Of a stretch of DNA of 64,000 nucleotides, positions 1-12,000 are shown piece by piece (the first letter of the stretch is position 1; every line of letters begins with the position of its first letter). A model generated the notes under the pieces. It was not told the origin of the DNA, ran no database searches, and saw only the letters and a list, made by a program, of their open reading frames with translations. The translations under genes and the position numbers were made by a program. Location of the stretch: assembly GCF_001949145.1 (NCBI RefSeq), contig NW_019091642.1, positions 443,258 to 507,257 on the forward strand, read 5' to 3'. This DNA is from Acanthaster planci (lineage: Eukaryota > Echinodermata > Asteroidea > Valvatida > Acanthasteridae).

Positions 1-411
1 CAGTGAAATCTTCACGTTTTCACAAGGGCTCCATTCATCTTAAGAGTTACTTTCACCCTTGACTAGTGTTCACTATTTGTCACAATTCTTTGCAAGTTAC
101 AGCAGATGGACAGGCCCATTTACAGGATTTTAGTGGCGACATTTGTTGTTGGACCAAACTTTAGACCCAAAGATGCAATAGGGAGTAGGTTATTGGGTAA
201 GGAAATTGTATGATACCAGGTGGAGCTGCTCTTAATGGTCCATTTCAAAGAGAAAGTCAAGAGGTACTCTATTCACAGAAAAGAATTTCATTCCAACATG
301 CCAGCTTGTGAGTTGATGCCAATGGGAGAAATAGTTTTCCCCTGAATCATGTAGACAGGTCATCTTTATTAACGTTGTCATCTTTGTGATTTGCTGTGAT
401 TGCTCTTTCAG
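1..411 (+). other. ILVBL: ILVBL intron, 5' part cut by window edge
   Basis: No coding exon is seen here. The stretch ends in a pyrimidine-rich acceptor (tgctctttcag) just before the first visible ILVBL exon, so it is the 3' part of an intron whose upstream exon lies outside the window. Confidence 0.7.
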
Positions 412-521
412 TTCAAAAAGCTGTGGAGCTAGTAAGCATGGCAAAGAAACCTGTCATTGTCCTGGGTAGCCAAGTCACTCTCCCTCCAACACCAGTAGAA
501 GATGTCCGCAAAGCTCTGGAG
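412..521 (+). CDS. ILVBL: ILVBL visible exon 1
   Basis: The exon starts in phase 1 after acceptor ctctttcag and ends at donor gag|gtaaac. It encodes a segment including [10 protein letters not shown] and [14 protein letters not shown]. This is the start of the central domain of ThDP enzymes, where vertebrate ILVBL has the same GSQ and LPPTP motifs. Confidence 0.92.
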
Positions 522-3500
522 GTAAACTAAGCCAAGTAACTTTGATTCAAGTTTTTACTTACTGGTGAAAGTGTGCACAGTTTAAATGAAGAATTGTTTT
601 CAATCATTGCTACATGTATACACAGTGCATGCACATCAGGTGTTTTCTAACCTTGACTCCATCTCCATCATTGTTGGATTTCTGTGCTCTTGACTTGGAC
701 AGTACATTGAACTGTTCACTGTTTACCCAAAGATAAAAGTGTTTTAATTTTAACGAGGTATTGTTGGCCCCCAAGCTGCTCCGTTGACAAACTGCACAAA
801 ATAATTTATCTAGTGCAAAAAATGAGAGAATGATGCCTTTTCTTGCCTCTTACCTCGTTAAAGTATGTAAAAAGCACCAAAATGTAGCCTCAAGAGCCAT
901 AAAATGTTACACCAAAATTTCCCAAATTCTTGCCCCCCCCAAAAAAAAATTCTACCCCCCAAATAAATACTTGGTTGTGGATCCACTGTTGCATCATGTC
1001 CTGGTGACATCATGCAATTCAATTTGATATTTTGATTTGTTCTCCAGGCAATGGGTATCCCTTGTTTCTTGGGAGGAATGGCCAGAGGCATGCTGGGTAA
1101 AAACAGCCCCTATCACATCCGACAGCGCAGACGGGATGCACTAAGGGATGCCGATGTCGTTATACTAGCAGGTAAAAATTAGTTTACCATTTGTGAATTA
1201 GACTGTGTGCTAGTTAATCAGACATGTCAGATGGGACTTGGAATGATGCACAGGTCAGTGGAAGGTGGCTGCCTCTGCTAGCAAGTGCCTTCATAATAAT
1301 AGTAATAATAATTAGAAGAGGTGTTTATATAGCACTTCTAACTAAGAATCAAAGTGCTTTCTTTTGTTATTACCCCTGATTATTTGGCAAGTTAAACATC
1401 CTAAATACCATCTCAGCTCCCTTGGGAGTATACAGCTGGACTCTGCCTTTTCAGCACAAGGCAGCTCAATCACAATAATCAGTTCACTAGTACCCATTCA
1501 CTGCTTCCAGTTGGTGGGGAGAAATAATGTGTGACGAAGTGCCTTGCCCAATGATTCACACACCATGACCACAGGCCACACTCACACCCACAATCTGCAG
1601 AATTGGCCACAGACAAAAGAATTCAATGGCCCAGACCATCAGACCATGGCACTCCATAGGCATTCCATAGGCACCTGTGCTATTTCCATCTGTGGCCACA
1701 CCCTTCAGGCACACCCCTTGATTTGAATTCATGTCTGGTACCCTGAGCTTATTAGGGATTTAGATCTAGATTTAGGCTTTCAAATTTAAATCCATCAGAC
1801 TAGCAGCACTGTTTCTGCAGAAACCCACTCAGTTATAATAGCCAGGCTGGAGAGACCGTTGCCCGGGTGTGAGATTTGTCAGAAGTTTTCCTAATTTCAG
1901 GATTTTTTGTTCAGAATTTTTTCTGATTTCAGGATTTTTCAAACGATCTCTTTTTTAAATCAGGAAATCCTGGTTATACCATTACAGTGTGTGTATATAT
2001 AGAAGCTGACATAGAGCACAAGATATGGGTGTTAAAGGGATACCTTTAGGTAAACACAATCAAAGACCCTACGCTGCCATGAAGCCCTCAAAACATCCGT
2101 TGATTATTTTGTGGATGTTTCATTAAATGGCAGTAAATGTCATGGAAATTTTCATACTTTGATCTCGGAGAGCTCTGAAAAAAGTCATGGAATTTGGTTG
2201 TCAGCTTTACTTCATATTCCATCTTTCATTTCCCTAGGCACTGTTTGCGACTTCCGGCTGTCTTATGGACGCCATCTCAGTCGTCGGTCCAAAATCATTG
2301 CTGTCAACCGCAACAAGTCTCAACTTCTGAAGGTACCATCCACTTCTTAAAAAAGCTTAAAATGGGGTTGAATATCAAGTTTTGAACTTGATGTGGTTGT
2401 TGAAGTGAATCTTAACCCCTTCATGCTGGGATTATTTTGACCATGACTTCTGGGCTGTGGTATGCCCTGAATGAAGGGCTTTGTCCAGCAGCAGGCCCCA
2501 TTGAACCAGCAGCTGCATGGTGAATAGACTGTATGTGTGGTATGCACTAATCCTTACACAAAGCCGCGGCTGTGGATGGCTCCCGGTATGAAGGGGTTAA
2601 GTACATACCAGTAATGCTGCTAGCTTGGCTTCAGTAGTGCTCAAACAATTCTATACTTCTAAGCTTATATTACTTGCTTCAGCATCCATCCAAATTATCC
2701 ATAGTTTTGTGTTGATTCCCTTTTGTAAGATCTGTGATTCACTTTTAAGGGCTCGGAGTCTGAAGTCTCCTTGGTATGTCTTCCACATTGGCTGGTACTC
2801 TGTGCGTTTGTGATGTCCTAACCCTACTATATCTCTCCCATTCTAAATCGTGGATGTTTGTTTTTTGGGTCAGAACTCTGACATGATCTGGACCCCAACC
2901 CTGGCAATCCAGGGTGACCCTGGCACCTTCCTAGCCTCCTTACAGAAGGCTCTAGGGGCATACAAGTGTGACCCAGAATGGCCCCGTGTCTTGAAACTAC
3001 GTGATGAGGAGAAAGAACAGGCCAATACGTAAGTTGATAATTTGTAGTTGTCATTTAGGATGATGAAATCAATGATTCCTCATGATGTCCATGGCACTTG
3101 ACTTTTAAACTTGAAGAAACTTGTAAAAAAGAAGCAAGGAAGAGCGAGTCAGTTTTAGAGTCAGTCAGGTTGGGAGGAAATCCTGACCGTAGAATCCGTC
3201 TGAGACTGAAACCCCATTCACATGTCGGTGTGGGGTGGAGCTGAAGTTGGTTCTCCAAAGTGGGAGGTGAGGTAAGTAGCACCAGACCAACCTGACTGGG
3301 ATTGACCAATAGACCCATAACGTAATGATGATATGCTTTGTTAACGTGTGCTTTCCTGTGAAAGTGAGATGGGACTGTCTCCCTCCAGCCCCCATAGGAA
3401 AGGCATTGGTCTGAACAAAGTGTGACATCCTTGTACCTTAGATCTGCAGCAAGTTTGTTGAAAAAGGCTGCTTAACAAAAAGCTAGCTGAGAACCGGTCA

Positions 3501-6500
3501 CAGGTTACATGATATTTTAGCTGGTAACCGATGTTGTTCCAGAAAGCAAATATCTGTGTTTGGCAGCTTTTCATTTAATTTGCTGTCAGCTTTGCAGAGC
3601 GTCCCACGACACCTTTATCTCAAAAACACAGACTAAGGCTTGTGTTTCTAATCATATGTAGATAGAGTGAAGGATAGCAAGGACAAAGTTTGGAAAGGCC
3701 ACTTTATACATCTGGACAAACAGATATGACAAACATGTGACTGCAGATGTTTGAAAGCCTGGCAGTTATTTACACTGCAACAAAATCAGCACAGCTTAGC
3801 TTAATAAGCTAATTTTAGAACCCATTATTTGTCTGGTTTGCGTTTGAGGGTTTCAAACTATTCCAATGGAGAGAGCTTGTACTTCTTAGCTTTGCATTTC
3901 TCCAGAGTTGATGAAATGTAAACAGTCATTTGTTTGTCCATTGTTTTTCCTCTGTAACAAAATTTGAATGCGATTTCATTTTTCCAAGTGGCAAATCCAA
4001 TGCTCCAGTCAACCACTTCCTGAATCCATTGAAGGTGCTTCATATCATGGAGGACTGTCTAGATGACAACAGCATATTGGTGGCTGATGGCGGGGACTTT
4101 GTGGGCAGTGCTGCCTATATCCTGAGGTAAACTGAGAGTGACAGTTACAAGTGGCTATTGCTGTGACAAATGACAACCACATTAATGACAGTGACAGGAT
4201 ATATTTTAGTAGGTGGTATCAGGGATTATCTGGGCAGTTACAGCTGGGTGGCCACTAGTGGCATAGGTGGAGAGGGGGGTAAGTTTTTTTAAAGACTTGA
4301 AACTGTTTGAAACGCTTCTACCATTTTTGTTGGGTGGAGGGGAGATTTCTTGTTTGTATGAAAACAATTTGGGCTTCCGTTTTAAGAAAAAAAATCCCAT
4401 TTTGTCCTACCCCACCATGCCCACTCAAAACTTGGATATGCCACTTGTGAGGAAAGTTTGGTTTGGTGAGAATGAGCTGTGACCATGACACTTGTCAATG
4501 ACTGCTACTGTCACAATTGCATTGACAAAGGCAAAAGTCACTGGATGATGGCATCATGCACATGTAGCAGCTGACAACAAATACTTCGTGGACAGTGCTA
4601 GACTGAGCCGTGGCAGTGACAGTCACAAGTGATCTAGTGCCATGTCGATGGTGACAGTTACAGTAATGACAAATGATTGGATGACAACAGTGTGTGGGTC
4701 AGCTGACAGTGGTGGTTTTCATGGCAGTGCTGCCTCCAGCTTTGGGTTAGCTTTGTCACCTTTGTGGACATTCACCTTGACAGAAGGTGTGGCAGTGCAC
4801 ACAGCAATCACTGTCACAACAGTCATGGCAGTATTGTTGAAGCTGGTTTGGTTGATAGTGCTGCCGTCACAAGGGTAACTTTGGAAGTAATTTGCATGTG
4901 TTCTTGTATTTTTGTAATTTTTGAAGCTCATTTTCAAAAAAAAATCTTTACTTTTCAAGCCTTGCTATTGTCAAAAGCTCAGATACTAAGGGTGGGACGT
5001 TTACACGTTTAAACGAAAACAGTTCTAAATTCGTTTACAGATTTTCCGCAACGTTTAATCGCAATGGCCCCTTTTAGAGGTTTGACATTTCATTGACATA
5101 ATCTGGCATTCTTTTTTATTGTAAACGATGCCTGAAAAAAGTGGATTTTAAAACAATAAACATTGCATGTTTTAAACGCCCCAACATCAATCTACATTTT
5201 TACATTGGTTGGACTATGTGCATTGTTGAACTATGCATGCATATATATGAAAACACCGAGGTAGGCGGCAGCGGCCTCTGTAAAGTGTCGGCTGAACATT
5301 TAAACGGTTTTGGAAAGTTTTCTAAACATCGTCCAAATTAAACATAAATTCCCAGCCTCATTAGATACACAGGTATTTACTCTCACATTTTACATATAGT
5401 TATTAAAAGTTAGGGTCATTGTTTGGTTTTTGTTAAGGTAATGGTGATTCATAGGCAAACTTGGGTGGGTCCTTCCATGAGATTGGGCCACAATTTGTGA
5501 CGGTGTCCTTGCTACTTGGGTCACTTCTACCACCTGTCATGACCTGGAGACTAGGTCATTTGCTCTGTAAAAGCAACACACACCTCTGTATTCAGCCTTG
5601 CAAGATGTACATGTATAATTTTGAATCCATGTGCAAGGAAATAGCTGTTCAATTTTACGGAACCCACAAAACAATAGACACCTTCACAAATTATGTCCCA
5701 ACCTCATGGAATGACCCAGATACAATGAAAGTCATCCAGGGAAGTTTTAATTCCATACAGTGCTTACTTATAGATAAAACAGTTAAAAAGATCTTTTCTA
5801 AAATATTCTAGTATCTTATTCAAAGATACAGAAATCTCATTTCTGAAAAGACAAGACTTGACTGGTATTTGCAACACTTAATCTCCTAGTTGTGTGTGTT
5901 GACTCCATCAGACCTCGTGGCCCTCTGACATGGCTGGATCCTGGAGCCTTTGGCACTCTTGGAGTTGGGGGAGGCTTTGCCCTTGGAGCCAAGCTGTGCC
6001 GTCCAGAGTCAGAGGTTTGGATTGTGTACGGTGATGGCACTCTGGGGTATACAGTGGCTGAGTTTGACACCTTTGAGAGGCATGGGGCACCAGTGATAGC
6101 CGTTGTTGGCAACGATGCTTCCTGGATGCAGATTGAGCGTGGACAGATTCCTATCTTTGGTTCGTCCGTTGGATGCCAGTTGGCGGTAAGATATACTTAC
6201 TTATGATACAGTAATAAAAAACAACTAGGAAAATCTATTTAGAGCCATTTGGTTCATCAGGCTGGTGTTTATCTCTGGTTTCCTTGACATGAAGTGACTG
6301 AGAAGAACATGTTTATTTCCTCCTGGATGGGATGCCTGTGAATGACAGGTTGCTTCACATCTAATTCCAGCACTCAATTGTACTCCTTGGTGGGAGAGGC
6401 AAGTGGGCATAAGGTGGCTTGCCAAGGGCCACAACTTACATGTACATGTCCAGCAGCTTGACTCCAACTGGTTACCCTCTGATCAGAAGTCACAAACCAT

Positions 6501-7934
6501 AAAGGGTAGCTGCAATCAATTTGATTTAATACAAACCTTCAAAATGTCTCAGTTAATATTGTTTTCAACTTTTGTTTCCCTGTTTGAAAGGGTATTTACC
6601 TCCCTTTTTGGTTTTATGCTAATGAGTATTTCCATATTCATGACAGAACTGTGATATCATCCTAGGAAGAAAGCCTGAATGTTTCATTGTTTGTACACGA
6701 ACAAATCTTGCATTTTTGTAGATTTTGCTGGACTAATTTTTCTCTTTGATGAGTCATTATTGATTATTTGCGTAGCAATAAGAAAGCATCAATCTCTCTC
6801 GCAGAAATGTTTTCAGTAAGTAAATTCTGGGTTCACAATTGGATCAGAAAAACCTATGCACTAAATTATTTCTTCACTGGATGACTTCAAAGTAGCAGTG
6901 CCCTCACTTGTCCAGGAAAGCATGGATAATGTTTAATAACAAAGTGCACTTTTCAATGCATTGAACCAAAGAAGAATGTGAAAGGGTTTTCATACTTTGA
7001 AGAAGACTGAAGAAAAAAATCATTGCTGCTACACTTTAACCGCTTGGCCACCTCCATCCCATGACACTGTAAAAGATGTTACATGAGTATTAGCTTTGTC
7101 AAAATGGGTCATTAATGACCAAGAATGTTTCTCTGCAGCTGACCATTTAGAGAGAGTGTCTCATTCATGCATGTTGAAAAAGTTTGCATTCTATGGGAAG
7201 ATCTCCAGTGGAACACTTGCATTTCATCAGAGCACCAATAGGCCCACATTGCTGGAATAATCCATGTACAGGATGGGCTATGTTAGCATCCTGAGGAGAG
7301 ATGTGGGTGTAGAGACCACAACAGAGCTGGCTGATTGCATGAAAGATTAGGGAGATCGTATTGATTCCCTTGGTAGACTTACCTGTAGACTAACATGTAT
7401 GAATGTTTGCATTATTTTTCCGGGGTTTGCACAGTCATGGAAAATCCTGGGGGAAAAATAGTTTTTCCGGAAAATTCCTGGAAGTTGGAGGAAAATAGGG
7501 TTTCTAGGAATCCTATTGTCAGAAGCAAAAGTCTTGGAAAAGTCATGGAAATCAAGATCATGTGAGGTCATTTTTGAAGGTTTGCTTTGTATTTTATGAA
7601 GGAATAATGATAAATTTACTGGCTATCCTTGTCAGTGAATATTTCAGTTCTGAAAGGTCCTTGAAAAGTCATGGAATTTTGTTTTTCAGATTCTGTAGGA
7701 ACCCTGTTTTTCTCAGCCAAAATTCCCTTTCCTCTTGTTGGCCTGCAGTTCCGTGACTATGAGAAGGTGGCTGAGGGCTACGGAGGCAAGGGATTCCGTC
7801 TGAGCGAGGAGAGCCCAGAGCAAATCCAGGAAGTTTTTCAGGAAGCCAAGAAGCTATGCAAGGAAGGCAAGCCGGTCCTTATCAACTGTCTAATAGGCAA
7901 GACCGACTTCCGTGATGGCTCCATCTCTGTCTAG
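412..7934 (+). CDS. ILVBL: ILVBL / 2-hydroxyacyl-CoA lyase 2, seven 3' coding exons (partial gene)
   Basis: Seven exons (412-521, 1048-1171, 2238-2332, 2874-3028, 3989-4126, 5912-6185, 7749-7934) join in one frame to encode the C-terminal 360 residues of an acetolactate-synthase-like protein. Every intron is GT-AG, and 1 carried base plus 1082 exon bases gives exactly 361 codons including the stop. Vertebrate ILVBL is about 632 residues, so roughly 270 N-terminal residues are upstream. Exons 1-4 form the central domain of thiamine-diphosphate (ThDP) enzymes, and exons 5-7 the C-terminal ThDP-binding domain with GDG followed about 27 residues later by ND. Mammalian ILVBL (HACL2) is an ER enzyme that cleaves 2-hydroxyacyl-CoA during fatty-acid alpha-oxidation; that role is inferred by family. 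The ending [10 protein letters not shown] closely matches the vertebrate C-terminus. The introns hold only repeats. Confidence 0.95.
1048..1171 (+). CDS. ILVBL: ILVBL visible exon 2
   Basis: The exon follows acceptor gttctccag and ends in phase 1 at ctagcag|gtaaaa. It encodes [19 protein letters not shown] and then a basic stretch ending in DADVVILAG. The glycine-rich [12 protein letters not shown] and VILAG motifs are conserved in ILVBL and are the core of the central domain fold. Confidence 0.94.
1310..1740. repeat. Dispersed interspersed repeat in ILVBL intron
   Basis: The sequence includes a stretch of the type tttatatagcacttctaa followed by caaagtgctttc, then a tail with ccttgcccaatgattcac. 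This layout resembles the 'small box' dispersed repeats common in marine invertebrate genomes. No full copy was found elsewhere in the window, so assignment rests on resemblance only. Confidence 0.35.
2238..2332 (+). CDS. ILVBL: ILVBL visible exon 3
   Basis: This 95-base exon starts after tttccctag with two bases completing the split glycine codon and ends at ctgaag|gtacca. It encodes [18 protein letters not shown] and then [23 protein letters not shown] and the VNRN turn are ILVBL hallmarks that distinguish it from HACL1 and bacterial acetolactate synthase. Confidence 0.95.
2874..3028 (+). CDS. ILVBL: ILVBL visible exon 4
   Basis: The exon follows acceptor tttgggtcag and ends in phase 2 at aatac|gtaagt, a near-perfect donor. 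It encodes [20 protein letters not shown] and then a helical, charged stretch ending EEKEQANT. The IQGDPGTF motif closes the central domain; the charged end is the linker to the ThDP-binding domain. Confidence 0.93.
3989..4126 (+). CDS. ILVBL: ILVBL visible exon 5
   Basis: The acceptor tttccaag supplies one base to finish the split codon, and the exon ends in phase 2 at ctgag|gtaaac. It encodes [19 protein letters not shown] and then [18 protein letters not shown], the start of the ThDP-binding domain. The 3' half of this exon has decayed look-alike copies in the following intron. Confidence 0.94.
4578..4870 (+). pseudogene. Decayed partial copies of ILVBL exon 5 in intron 5
   Basis: Around 4674-4735 the intron reads like exon 5 (tggatgacaacag ... 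ggcagtgctgcct), with several differences. Around 4585-4635 there is another partial copy of the exon end and its donor flank (cgtggacagtgct ... gtgacagtcacaagtg). A weaker third match lies near 4850-4870. The reading frames and splice sites are broken, so these are most simply tandem duplication debris rather than alternative exons. Confidence 0.5.
5466..5718. mobile_element. MITE family 1, copy 1 (in ILVBL intron 5)
   Basis: This 253-base element has inverted ends of the form TGGGTCcTTCCATGAgaTTGGG and CCCAACCTCATGGAATGACCCA. It aligns along its whole length with a second copy at 18150-18405. There is no open frame of note, so it is non-autonomous. The superfamily is not clear because the target-site duplication was not resolved. 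Confidence 0.8.
5912..6185 (+). CDS. ILVBL: ILVBL visible exon 6, ThDP-binding motif
   Basis: This is the largest visible exon, 274 bases from acceptor gactccatcag to donor ttggcg|gtaaga. It encodes [35 protein letters not shown], then [16 protein letters not shown] and [20 protein letters not shown] with ND about 27 residues later is the metal/ThDP-pyrophosphate binding signature of this superfamily, so the catalytic cofactor site is intact. Confidence 0.96.
7420..7690. repeat. Low-complexity dispersed repeat with GTCATGGAA units
   Basis: Units such as cttggaaaagtcatggaa, gtcatggaaaatcctggg and ccttgaaaagtcatggaattt recur through this intronic stretch. Related units appear at 2130-2200 in another ILVBL intron. 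This looks like a short dispersed or simple-derived repeat and has no coding sign. Confidence 0.45.
7749..7934 (+). CDS. ILVBL: ILVBL last exon with stop codon
   Basis: The exon follows acceptor ggcctgcag in phase 0 and ends with tag at 7932-7934. It encodes [33 protein letters not shown], then [19 protein letters not shown]. The YGGKG and [11 protein letters not shown] motifs match the vertebrate end of the protein residue for residue at most positions, so the stop is the natural one. No strong AATAAA was found close by; an ATTAAA at about 8176 could serve. Confidence 0.96.
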   Translation, partial: FRDYEKVAEGYGGKGFRLSEESPEQIQEVFQEAKKLCKEGKPVLINCLIGKTDFRDGSISV

Positions 7935-8946
7935 ACTCTAGGTATTTATGATGTCAAGCATTTCAAAGGAAGAATATTAACTTGCTCTTGAAAGTTTCAG
8001 TTAGGGTTTTTCCCCACAAAAACAAGTGTATTAGCCGGATATGCAAGCACTTTGTCCCGATACGCACAAAAAATGGCCCATCATAATTTCCCCTCCCTGA
8101 CATGTTTAAAAGTCAACCTCCCTGCTTAATAGGAAGTGACCCCTAGGGTATGGTGAGTGGGTCATCATGTTGTTTATTAAAATTTAGGGCCAAAGTATTT
8201 TAGAGAATGAAGTTTTGTTTCTTTCAGGGAATATTGATGCCATCACATGCAGCAAGTAAAATGAATCCCTTCCAAGTCGTTGTATGAAAACGCCTTTCTT
8301 AATCATCCCAGAAACAAGTTCAAATACACCAGAGAGCACCTTGTTCAACTTACCAAATGTGGCAATCCAGTGCCGTAGCTTCATAAGTCCTTGAAAACAA
8401 ATTAAAATCCCCTTAATTTGATGTACATGTAAAAACTCAAAGGAGAGTTCAGAGTTGTATTAAGAATGCAGTTGCCATGTAATATTTCCAGAGTGGTTAG
8501 CTATTGATTCAGCTGTCCTCTTCCTGACGGTAGAGATGAATTTCAGTATTTTCCAGAGTCATAACTCTTTATACAATGTACACGTAAAGCCAATGATTTG
8601 TAGTGAGATCCTTGTTGGCACTGTAGTCGGTAAGAACTCATATTGTCATGCATAGCTCTGTGTAATCCAGATCCTCCAATATCCAACATGTGATAAGGGC
8701 TCTACTGTCACAGAGCTTGTGAGCTTAAAAATTGGCTTAGCACATACATGCACATGCATTTTTCTTGGCACAGGCAGGTTACCAGTGAAACGTTTGGTAA
8801 TGCATTATGTTTCTGACTGGTTACCAGCATTTTTTTTTGGTTTTTAACATTTATTTGTTGCTCAGCAGCGCTGTGACTTTCTGCTATAAACTTTGATTAG
8901 CTGAGATTGAATCAGGGCTGTCAGTTTCACCCCACTCTCACTTGAC
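7935..8946 (+). other. ILVBL 3' UTR and downstream flank
   Basis: The stretch holds no open frame that looks coding. It presumably contains the ILVBL 3' UTR; a possible ATTAAA polyadenylation signal occurs at about 8176 (tgtttattaaaattt). The transcript end cannot be fixed from sequence alone. Confidence 0.4.
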
Positions 8947-9057
8947 ATGAATTTACAAAATGCCAGGTATCGCAGGAATCAGGATGATTTCAAGATGAAC
9001 ATGTCCAGAGAAATAGAATTAGAGGCTGATCTGAACAAAGCCCTGAAAAAGATTGAT
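8947..9057 (+). CDS. Candidate first exon of a small coiled-coil protein
   Basis: From ATG at 8947 an open frame of exactly 37 codons reaches a good donor (gat|gtaagc). It encodes a charged, helix-prone sequence including RYRRNQDDFKMNMSREIEL and then DLNKALKKID. A phase-0 exon at 34365 continues the same heptad-like pattern, which is why the two are proposed together. I do not recognise the protein. The start is chosen as the only in-frame ATG near the 5' end; an alternative is that this is an internal exon beginning after cag at 8966. The proposed intron of 25 kb is long and could hide other exons. Confidence 0.35.
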
Positions 9058-12000
9058 GTAAGCTTCAGTGAATTCAAATTTTTTGCACACATATACATGT
9101 GACCTTTAATGATTATCAGCGCCAATGATCTGTAATGCTCCTATTTCATTGTACATGTAATCTTTCTGGCTCCCCAGAGAGCTAGGGTTAACACCCCCCC
9201 ATAAAAAAAGATGGACTTGTCACTGATTTAAACTTGTCAGTTGTTGTCATCATTTGCTTTATTACGGTCTAATAGTGGAATTTATCAGTGTAATGGTCCA
9301 GGTATTTTTAAAGTGCTCACATGGGGTCAGCTTCATTTGGCAAATGTCTTCTAATTATATTTTATGTAATATTCATAATGTAGTCATTTATAAATATCTT
9401 AGACAGTTTCCCTATTCAACAGTGCAAAATATGAGCGTGTATTAACAATTGATACTGCCCACTGAGATTTGATAATGCCTGCTCTGTGAGACTTTGCTGG
9501 CACCTGGATACGAGACAGTGTAACCCATCCTTATTGGTCAAGAGTCTGCGTGTGATGCAGCACAGAGAACCTGCTTCGTGCGCACCAAGTCCATATAAGG
9601 AGATTCTTCTGGACTACTTGCACAAGAAATATACCATAAAATTGATGGGGGTGTTCAGGAAAATGAAAGTAAAATTCGTGAACAAATTCCTTGTATATTG
9701 ATCGTATATTGACTTCTTTTGATTCTCCGACTAAATCAGTATTTATGAATAGGAATAAATATGTGCTTTGACAGTCTTTAATTAATGTTTAAGACCGGCT
9801 CAGGAGACTGAATGATGATAATGCCCAAGCTGCACGTTCTTTCTCCTGAACCAGTCTTAAATGCACATTGAAGAGCGGTCGAGCGCACCTGCAGTGTCTA
9901 ATCCAGTCTTGTCACATCAGCTCAGCGCACCAATGCATCAACAGTAGCATGATAAGAGGAGTCCTTCAAACCATTTTGAAAAAATTTTCCTCCCACAAAA
10001 TATAAAGAGGAATGGATGTCTGCACAAGAAATGATTAGATTGGAAGTCAGAGTGTGAAAAGTACTTTTTAATTACTTTCTGTTACTTTTTCTTAGGTGAG
10101 TGGAGAGGGCCACTTTACAAACAATTTAGTCTTAATTGCTGAGCGTCATTATGTGGCAAGTGTCTGTAAGAGAGTTAAGTGGGTTGGTTGCAATAATAAC
10201 TTGACAGTGTACTCCTATTGTTGTCATTTTGAAAAAAAGACTAGAGTTCCGTTCATTGTGACTTATTTTCCCCCAAAGGAAACTTGGCATCTACATGTAT
10301 AAAGAGCTCCAGCTATTACCGATGCTGCATAGACACGGGCTATTGCAGTTTTTGTTGTAACAGTCAATTAAAGTAACTACAGTCGAACACAGATAAAAGC
10401 AGCACTGTTAATACAAGGTCATATTTATAACAAGAACAATTTCAGGTCCCAATTCTTCTTGTTTTTTTCCATTATTGATAATATAAGGTAACTATTATAA
10501 CAAGGTAACTTGTGACGTCCCTGGGACCGTCTTATAACAGTGTTCCACTGTACTGCTTTTTGCCTTGGAGAGAAAATACTATCATTCACTCAGGCATGAC
10601 TAGATGCATAAAAAATTCTAGGCTTGTTGGATTTCTCTCCTTACACTTACAGTATTACAATGTCTTATTATTTTTTATAGTTTTTACTGAAGTTGACGGA
10701 CTAACAGATATGGAGTGAAAAGCAAGTAGCTTCAGCACTGGCACTTACCAGGTTATCACACGTATCAGGAATCTGAATAGTACCAATGGGCAGGCCATCC
10801 ATTTAGAAACATCACAGCTTGTGTTGGCAATAGAAGTATTAAACAGCTAAACGAATTCCACATGTTCTGCTCTGAAGTTTGAGTGCAAAGTTTTTCCAGA
10901 TTTGGTGATGGTTAGGTAACAGTTGTGGGATATTTATTATTCCTGTGAGATTCATTGAGATCGCAGTATTAAATGTCTGTGGTCCTCCTCATACATAGCT
11001 TTGTTTCTGTTGATTAGCTTGTAGGGGATCATAACCGAAGTGTTGCCCATGTCAAATCTTGGCTCCGGTTGGAGTTTTTGTTTTTACGCAGTTTTGTCAA
11101 GCAAATGGATGATTTCGTGCCCCAGTATTTCCTGTTTATTTTTAAAATTGTCATGGATTGACTCGCTCACTGTCAGGTAACGGGATCAGAATAGTTTACG
11201 AATAGTCCAAGCCTTTGATAGGACTTGAAGTCTCGTCTTGCCAACTACATGTAAGCGTGGATGGGAGAGCACAATTGGGGCGTGCAAATGGTTTGAAACA
11301 TAATGAGGGAAGTGTGATTTTCTGGTCTTTTTCATTTCTCTTCCGTTTAAACCTGTGTACAAAGCACCAAACTGTGGGATCAACCCTCAGAAAGGCCATA
11401 AAAGGTTCCATTTAAAAATCCGAAAGGTTTGCCACGGCCAACGATTTAAGCCTCCCGAAAATTTGATTCTTGATCCGCTCTTGACCGTTATGTGTACTGA
11501 CATCGCATGTAAAAGGAGGTATTTTTTGTGTGGGACAGCTCTGCTCGGACGGAACATATAGCAAGCTTTTTTTGTCACAAAATGTCTGATTACGACTTCT
11601 TAGGATGCTACAATCGTGTCCCGGAATTTTAATTAATTTTAATTAAGTGAAGTACCGGTACATTAAGTTTTACTCGCATTGCAATGCAACTTAAGATTTT
11701 TAACAATTCCAAATTTTAATGGTTTGAAATTCACTTACATTTGCTTAAATCAACGCGTTTGTAGAAGCCATGTTTCCCGTGGCTGTTTGCACTCTTAGTT
11801 GAGTGGCCTTGGGGATGGTCATGTAGTGGTTTATATGATATTAAAAATTTCTGAAAGAAAAACAACTATTTGTTATCTTTGTCGCTTTGTGCTTCGTGTA
11901 TTACGATAAGCATTTTCCAACTACACCCCCATTCAAGTTGGGAAGCCACCATGTATTGCCATTGATTAATAGAGTGGCGCTAACCTTGTACATTATGTGG

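Noticed and set aside
4642-5012. Alternative ILVBL exon from the exon-5-like copies
   Set aside because: Frames are broken and splice sites absent, and exon 5 to exon 6 already joins in phase without it.
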